Assembly (NCBI RefSeq): GCF_036417845.1
Contig: NC_089981.1
Span: forward strand, 76,673,268 to 76,737,267
Origin: Apteryx mantelli
Taxonomy: Eukaryota > Chordata > Aves > Apterygiformes > Apterygidae
DNA length: 64,000 nt
Reading direction: 5' to 3'
A program made the position numbers and the translations under genes. Positions 58,531 through 64,000 of this stretch are shown here, piece by piece. The notes below the pieces were generated by a model. That model saw only the letters and a list, made by a program, of their open reading frames with translations. It was not told the DNA's origin and ran no database searches. Every line of letters starts with the position of its first letter. Position 1 is the first letter of the stretch.

Positions 58531-61500
58531 TTCTTACCTCCGAGTTGTCGCTTGAGGTTATTCCATGGGTGTGTGATGTTGTGCAGGCTGAACTTAGTGC
58601 TCTCTGGTTTGATGTGCGTGGATAAGGCACAGAATCGTTGAGGCTGGCAGAGCCCTCTGGAGACCATCTGGTCCAGCCCCCCCTCAGGGCAGGGTCACCT
58701 GGAGCATGCTGCCTCTCACCAGGGCCAGCCAGGCTTTCGACATTTCCGAGAACAGAGACTGTACAGCCTCTTTGGGCAACCTGCTTCAGTGTTCAACCAT
58801 CCTCGCAGTGAAGAAGCATTTCCTTATGTACGGAAGAGATTTCCTGTGTTTCAGTTTGTGCCTGTTGCCCCAGTCCTGTCACTGGGCACTGCTGAGAAGA
58901 GTCTGGCCCTGTCTTCCTTGCACATCCCATCAGATATCCATAAACATCAATAAGATCCCCATGAGTCCCAACTCTATCAGCCTCTTGTCATAAGACACAT
59001 GCTTGAGGCCCTTTGCTGGACTCACTCCAGTAAATCCATGTCTGTGTTGTACTGGGGAGCCCAGAAGTGGACACAGTACTCTAGATGTGACCTCACCAAT
59101 GCTCAGCAGGCAAGAAAGATCACCTCCCTCGACCTGTTGGCAACACTTCCTAATGCAGCCCAGGATACCATTGGCCTTCATTGCTATAAGGGTGCATTGC
59201 TGGCTCACGTTCAACTTTCTGTCCACCAGGACTTCAGGTCCTTCTCTGCAGAGCTGCTTTCCAGCTGGCTGCCCCACAGCCTGCACTGGTACAGGGGATT
59301 ATTCCTGCTCAGGTGCAGGGCTTTGCACTTCACTTTGCTAAACTTCAGGAGGTTCCTGTCTGCCCATTTCTCCAGCCTGTTGAAGTCCCTCAGAACAGTA
59401 GTGCAACCATCTGGTGTATCATCAATTGTATTAAAAAAAAACAAAAACCAAAAAACCTGTAGTAAGCCACCAGAAAGACTTACATTGTAAAGCATGTCAT
59501 TAATGCCATAAGCTAGTTAGAGTAGGTATTAAAATCCAGTATGTTTACAACAAGGAACAATGTGCTTTGGTTTTGGATTTTCTTTATTTAGGGCAATGTT
59601 GGAAGCTTTGAGACAGTGTTGATATAAAAATAGTTGAATGGGAATTCTTCAGATGTCAGAAATGCTTTGCTTTTACAAAAACTAAGGCTTATGCGTTATG
59701 TGTGTAATAGGATGTTGATCAATATAATTTGACAGCATCCTTCTGGTATCCCAAGGGAAACTTTTTTTTAACCTGGTGTGTGCAAGGAGTGTGGTCTTGC
59801 ACTTCTGAATAGCTGTTATTTATTTATTTTTGTGCTTAAAAAAAATAGAGTAGCTTTGAAAGTCTAACCCTGTCACTTCTTGCCTATTTTCATCTACAGC
59901 TTTTGGACAGAGGTCAGATTCTTAATATGTTTGTTCTTTGAAAACAGTCTTGGTTGGGGCCTGTTTTCAGCACTGCAACACAAATAGTAGCCATTTATTC
60001 CAGTTGCTGAAATAGATCGTGGTAGTATTTTGTACACACGTTTTTGGAGCTTCAGTTTGAATTAGAAGGCTGTGGTGACTGTGGAGTGCAATTCTTCAAT
60101 GTTACTACTGAATTATTTGACAAGAGATTTTTCACATAAAGCTGACTTGGAGGAGGAAGGACACTTATTAACTGCTGATGCTGTTCTCTGATTGAATTGA
60201 TACTTAAGTTGTCCTGGAACGTTTTCTTAATTTTTTTTTTCCTGACATTATTTAAGTGGAATGATGTTTTAATAAATGAAGTTGTACTATCCAAAAAGAG
60301 AAGAATTTTCCCATGCTCTTTTAGTTTGTCACAGCTTTTAGGTATTGTAAACTTCAGATGAAGACATAAAATGTCCTGTAGAGGGAGATTGTGATGTTTT
60401 TTGGGTGGCTGAAATGTTAGTCACCTTGTTCCAGTTAAATGTCCTAATTGCTTATCTTGGAGAGGATCTTTGAATGTGTATTTTCTTTTAATAGGAGCCT
60501 GTTGTCTGGGTCTGTACTTGAAAACTTCATTGAAGAATACAGACTATAGCCTGTAAGTTAACGTTTTTGTAGGTTAAGTAAAACTTTTTTTTTATTCCAG
60601 AGAAGTCTCGATTCTGAAATTAAATGAGTAATGCTTCTGAATTCCATGTTCTACTTCTGCAGTAATATTTGTTTTATATCTCTAAACTGAGGATTTCAGC
60701 ATCTGAACTGAAAGTGTTGAGTTAAATCACTACATGCTACAGCATGACCAGTGCTAACAGCTAAGCAAGAAGACAAAGCGGAAATAGAATGTCACCTTAT
60801 TTCATCTAGCTTAGCAATTGAAGTATAGAAGTACTTGCTGACTGTAACTAGCAGAGTGGCTTTTTTTTTTTTTTTGATAAACCGATTTCTTGAATGTAGC
60901 TAAACCTATATGTTACATGCTCCATACACACTTTTGGAAAAGCTGGTTGGATTGTTGGTGGTAAGTTATTCAGCATGTTGTGTATACAGTCTTGGCATGT
61001 GATTTCTTTTTTACAGAAGCTTAGAAAAACTTACTCCACAGTAAGCCATCCATGCTTTTATTTTCTCTAAATGTTGATGCAAACAGTGAATTCACTGTAG
61101 CTTCTGGCATAAGCTTGTTATGTAAAATAAAGGCTATGTGGGATTTACCCTATGGATAGAGTTTGAAATTGTCCTTGTAAATTTTTGATACATCACTAAT
61201 CTTCTAGCTACTCCCTTTTAGTTGGCAGCTGAATGTGTTCATACTACTTCACAGTAAAGAGGACTTGAAAGAAATAGGTATTCTTAGCCTCACTCCAAAA
61301 TAATGGAGTATTTTTATTCCTATAGAAGTACATCCCAAAACACTGCATAATTACATTATTCTCTTAGGAAAAAGTGGCTATGGCAAGTAAGGTTAAAGTG
61401 ATTTACAGTACTTATCTTGTAACTTTGTTTTCCTTTTCCTTTTCATATTCATTTTCATTATTTTGTGGTATGCAAGTGTATCTCTGCAATGCATTAAAAA

Positions 61501-61695
61501 TGTATGTAAAATGCTTGGAGGCAAATGATTTTGCATAATTGAATGTATGGATGTGCTATAATAAAGGAATAAAATATATGAATAAACAGGAATAAAAACA
61601 TGGATATTTGTAAAAGGATATAAATATGCTTTAAGTGATTCAAACTGTAGAATCCATAATGAATTGTGTTCTGAATAATCAATTCTTTATTGTAG
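58328..61695 (+). other. WDR25: WDR25 intron 1 (inferred)
   Basis: From the likely non-coding exon 1 donor at 58328 to a TTTATTGTAG acceptor before 61696. It contains one antisense CR1 (58628-59427). The remainder is AT-rich with no recognised feature. Confidence 0.5.
58628..59427 (-). mobile_element. CR1 LINE, 5'-truncated, antisense
   Basis: It starts cacagaatcgttgaggctgg and runs about 800 bp with the CR1 order: 3' UTR, then ORF2 C-terminal region (for example ccagtaaatccatgtctgtg, ggagcccagaagtggacaca). The reading frames are broken. It lies in WDR25 intron 1, just outside the shared CpG island, followed by an A-rich run at about 59432-59456. Confidence 0.92.
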
Positions 61696-61754
61696 ATCAT
61701 CCTTTTGGAGGATTACAACCCTGAGATTTCTGGAGCCTGCTGTATCTAGCCATA

Positions 61755-62468
61755 ATGAGTTCATCATTGGTTGCTTATGATGATTCAGACTCTGAGGCAG
61801 AAGTGGAAAAGACTGAAGTTCCTAATACATCTAGTAGAGGAAAAAGCCTTTCAAGTTCTTCTGTAAATCCTGTGCAGTATTTTGCACCTGGTATTTTGGA
61901 CACAAAATCCATGTATGAAATGCAACCTACTGATAACACTGACAGTTCTGGCATGGGCACTGTTTGTGAAGATCACCCTGAGCGTTATACTCAGAATAAT
62001 AACACTGATTTGGCATCTCCTTATTGTAGGAGAGCTCACCCTAGCTGCACTGCATTTTGCATGTCCTACAGAAACCATGAACAGACATCAAGCTCTTCAA
62101 TAAACTCTGGCATTTCTCCTCAGAAGCGAATGCATAAAGACAGTATTACTACTGTAAAGGGAATTAGACCATATATCCCTAAAAGACTGCGTCAAGAAAA
62201 TTCTGGTATGTACAAAGAAAAAGAATCTGATCAGGGAGAAAATTCAAACTGTAGTGTTAAGTTAGGCATAACAGGAGAGCAGACTTTGACAAAGATCTCT
62301 GAATTAATTAAGCCCTACTTAGGATCCAAATACAAATTAACTGAAGTCCCCAAAAACTTAGTATTTCATATATCTGAACACAGCGGTCCTGTTAATGAAA
62401 TCCAGTGGTGTCCTGTACGAGAACAGAGTCACATGCTTCTCTCAGCTTCTATGGATAAAACAATCAAG
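61755..62468 (+). CDS. WDR25: WDR25 first coding exon
   Basis: ATG at 61755 with A at -3; 714 bp, phase 0, then donor AAG|GTAATG. In human the next exon starts with the V-W of the WD repeat, consistent with this exon ending at DKTIK. The exon probably begins at 61696 after TTTATTGTAG, giving a 59-bp 5' UTR part. Confidence 0.9.
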
Positions 62469-64000
62469 GTAATGTAAAACAAGATGCATTGTGAACCAAT
62501 TAAAATTTAAATATACTGTCTTGAATATTATTCTTCTGGGAATAACAGAATTGCTTGCTGTTGTTTGACAGTCCTCAGAATTTGAGCAGATGCTTTGTAG
62601 TACCAGAGCCTGTTATGAACTATGTTTAATCCCTTTCTGTGCATAGAATCCCCTTATTTCAGAATGTTTTTGTATTAGACATGTCAACTTCTTAGATACT
62701 ATATTAAGAAGCTAGATTTCTAGTAGGTGACTATATTTTAATATGTGTTAATGACAGGTTTCTAATATTTCCCCCTTTAAGATCACTGTGGCCATAAGCA
62801 CAGCTGGGATACAGATTCTGCCTTAAGTCATTAAACAACTGACTGCCAACACTGGAAAAATATTTTGGGGAACTTTACCTTTCTCTTAGGCCTAGCACGC
62901 TGGAGACTGTGCTAGGTCAGATGAATCTTTTATCTAAACTTATATGGCAATTCTTATGTCCTAGGAAGACATCCTTTCAGGATCTGAGGAATCTGTTCGC
63001 TTTTAAGTTTATTTCGGAGGTTAATTGCTCGCTACTTAAAGTGTATTTTTCTTCTAATTTCAGTGTATTTGGCTTCAGTTACTACATCAGTTCTTGTTTT
63101 AGTCAATCCAATGAACCTTACTTTTATTTTTAGAATGGATAATAATTTTATGTGGAAAAATACTGCATGTTTTCCCAGAAATGGGGCTAATGCTACCTGT
63201 GGGCTCAAATAGTATTGTATGAGTAAGATGATGTCTGGAAACTCCTGAAGGGGTTTACACAGTAGCATAGTTTGGTTAAGAGTACACAGAATGGGTGCTC
63301 TTTTTGTGGAAAGCATGCTTTCCCCCTGTATCTAACATAGCAGGTACAATTAATTTAAAATTTCTTTTTAGTCTTACTATCATAGAGACAGGAAGAACAG
63401 CCTTTGTTTCAGCACATTTCTAAAACCAACTTCAAAACTTCAAAATAGAATTTGAATTCTGTTTTCCTGTTAGAGTTGGTTAGGAATGAAATTCTCATGG
63501 AGTTTATTAAAATTGATGTTTTACCCTTTTGCTGTTTTATTCTTTAAGTGAAGAATTGAATTTTATTTAGTTTGTTTTTCATATGATTTTTTTAGAATTA
63601 TTTTGTCTGCTTTCCTCCCCCTGTTTTGCCATGGAAAGTTTTGTGGCCATTTGAAGTATGTACTGACTTCACATCTTTGAAGCAGTAGTGTGGAATATCA
63701 GACAGAGCTATACTTTTTCCTAAATGCCTATTAAAGCATTGGTTTTCCATGGGAGGGGGGAACCTCCCTTCACCCCTCAAGATGTTTAGCCTGAATAGAA
63801 CTTCCTTCTTTGTTGCTTAACTATTATTCTCTTATGATATAATAATTTCACTAGTTCTGTAGTTAGCTAAGCCATCAAAGTTTGAGTTCTTTGTGGACCA
63901 TGGAGCATTTTCTCCTTCATCTTCCTTCCAAAGCTGCTTTTTGTACATCTTATGTCAAAGATGAAATAGAATAAAAACATCTTTGTTTACAATTCTCTTT
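61755..64000 (+). CDS. WDR25: WDR25 WD40-repeat protein, 5' part of gene (partial)
   Basis: One coding exon, 61755-62468, is in the window; the remaining exons lie beyond 64000. It encodes 238 residues: a start of the form [16 protein letters not shown] typical of WDR25, a long Ser/Asn-rich low-complexity region, a basic [11 protein letters not shown] motif (about residues 136-146), and the first WD repeat near the end ([12 protein letters not shown] to [11 protein letters not shown]). WDR25 is a beta-propeller protein related to the spliceosomal factor PRP17/CDC40; its function is poorly known. It is head to head with WARS1, as in human. Confidence 0.9.
62469..64000 (+). other. WDR25: WDR25 intron (partial)
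   Basis: AT-rich sequence following the donor at 62469. No WD-repeat exon and no transposon recognised before the window ends. Confidence 0.65.

Noticed and set aside
57432-58667. Several overlapping open frames of 100-200 aa on both strands
   Set aside because: CpG-island composition artefacts between WARS1 and WDR25. No domain, and the frames overlap each other on opposite strands.
1-64000. Bacterial features, CRISPR arrays, tRNA or rRNA genes, endogenous retroviruses
   Set aside because: None seen by eye. The window is vertebrate DNA with spliced genes, CR1 and MIR elements. A tRNAscan or RepeatMasker run would be decisive for small or highly diverged items.

Overview
The window looks like a stretch of bird chromosome. 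Four vertebrate genes lie in the order and orientation known from human 14q32: SLC25A29 (-), SLC25A47 (+), WARS1 (-), WDR25 (+). The interspersed repeats are CR1 LINEs, with the characteristic octamer tail and RT remnants, plus old MIR-like SINEs. Introns are GT-AG with one exception. All gene calls come from reading exons, splice sites and family motifs by eye.

Layout. 1-4817: 5' end of SLC25A29 on the minus strand (coding exons 1 and 2; the rest is off the left edge), with its CpG-island promoter at about 4.4-5.2 kb. About 5.2-17.6 kb: intergenic DNA with MIR fragments and short tandem repeats and no recognisable gene. 17582-28039: complete six-exon SLC25A47 coding sequence (295 aa) on the plus strand. 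28040-34033: the space between the convergent genes SLC25A47 and WARS1, holding both 3' UTRs, a MIR copy and a decayed duplicate of WARS1 coding exon 7. 34034-53633: complete WARS1 coding sequence (ten coding exons, 473 aa) on the minus strand, with two CR1 copies and an unrecognised coding-like fragment in one intron. About 57.4-58.5 kb: shared CpG-island promoter of the head-to-head pair WARS1 / WDR25. 58.3-64.0 kb: start of WDR25 on the plus strand, with a CR1 in intron 1 and a large first coding exon (61755-62468); the rest is off the right edge.

The genes do not form one pathway. SLC25A29 and SLC25A47 are paralogous mitochondrial inner-membrane carriers (the first for basic amino acids, the second liver-enriched). 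WARS1 is cytosolic tryptophanyl-tRNA synthetase. WDR25 is a WD40 protein related to the splicing factor PRP17/CDC40.

Most noteworthy: (1) a decayed ~330-bp direct duplicate of WARS1 coding exon 7 plus flanking intron, 13.0 kb away beyond the end of the gene; (2) a GC donor 4 bases upstream of a GT in SLC25A47 intron 3, where only the GC site keeps frame; (3) an exact 46-bp duplication on either side of SLC25A29 exon 1; (4) tail-to-tail CR1 copies forming a ~480-bp inverted repeat inside WARS1, one fused at its 5' edge to an unrecognised coding-like segment; (5) loss of the methionine used to start human mini-TrpRS.
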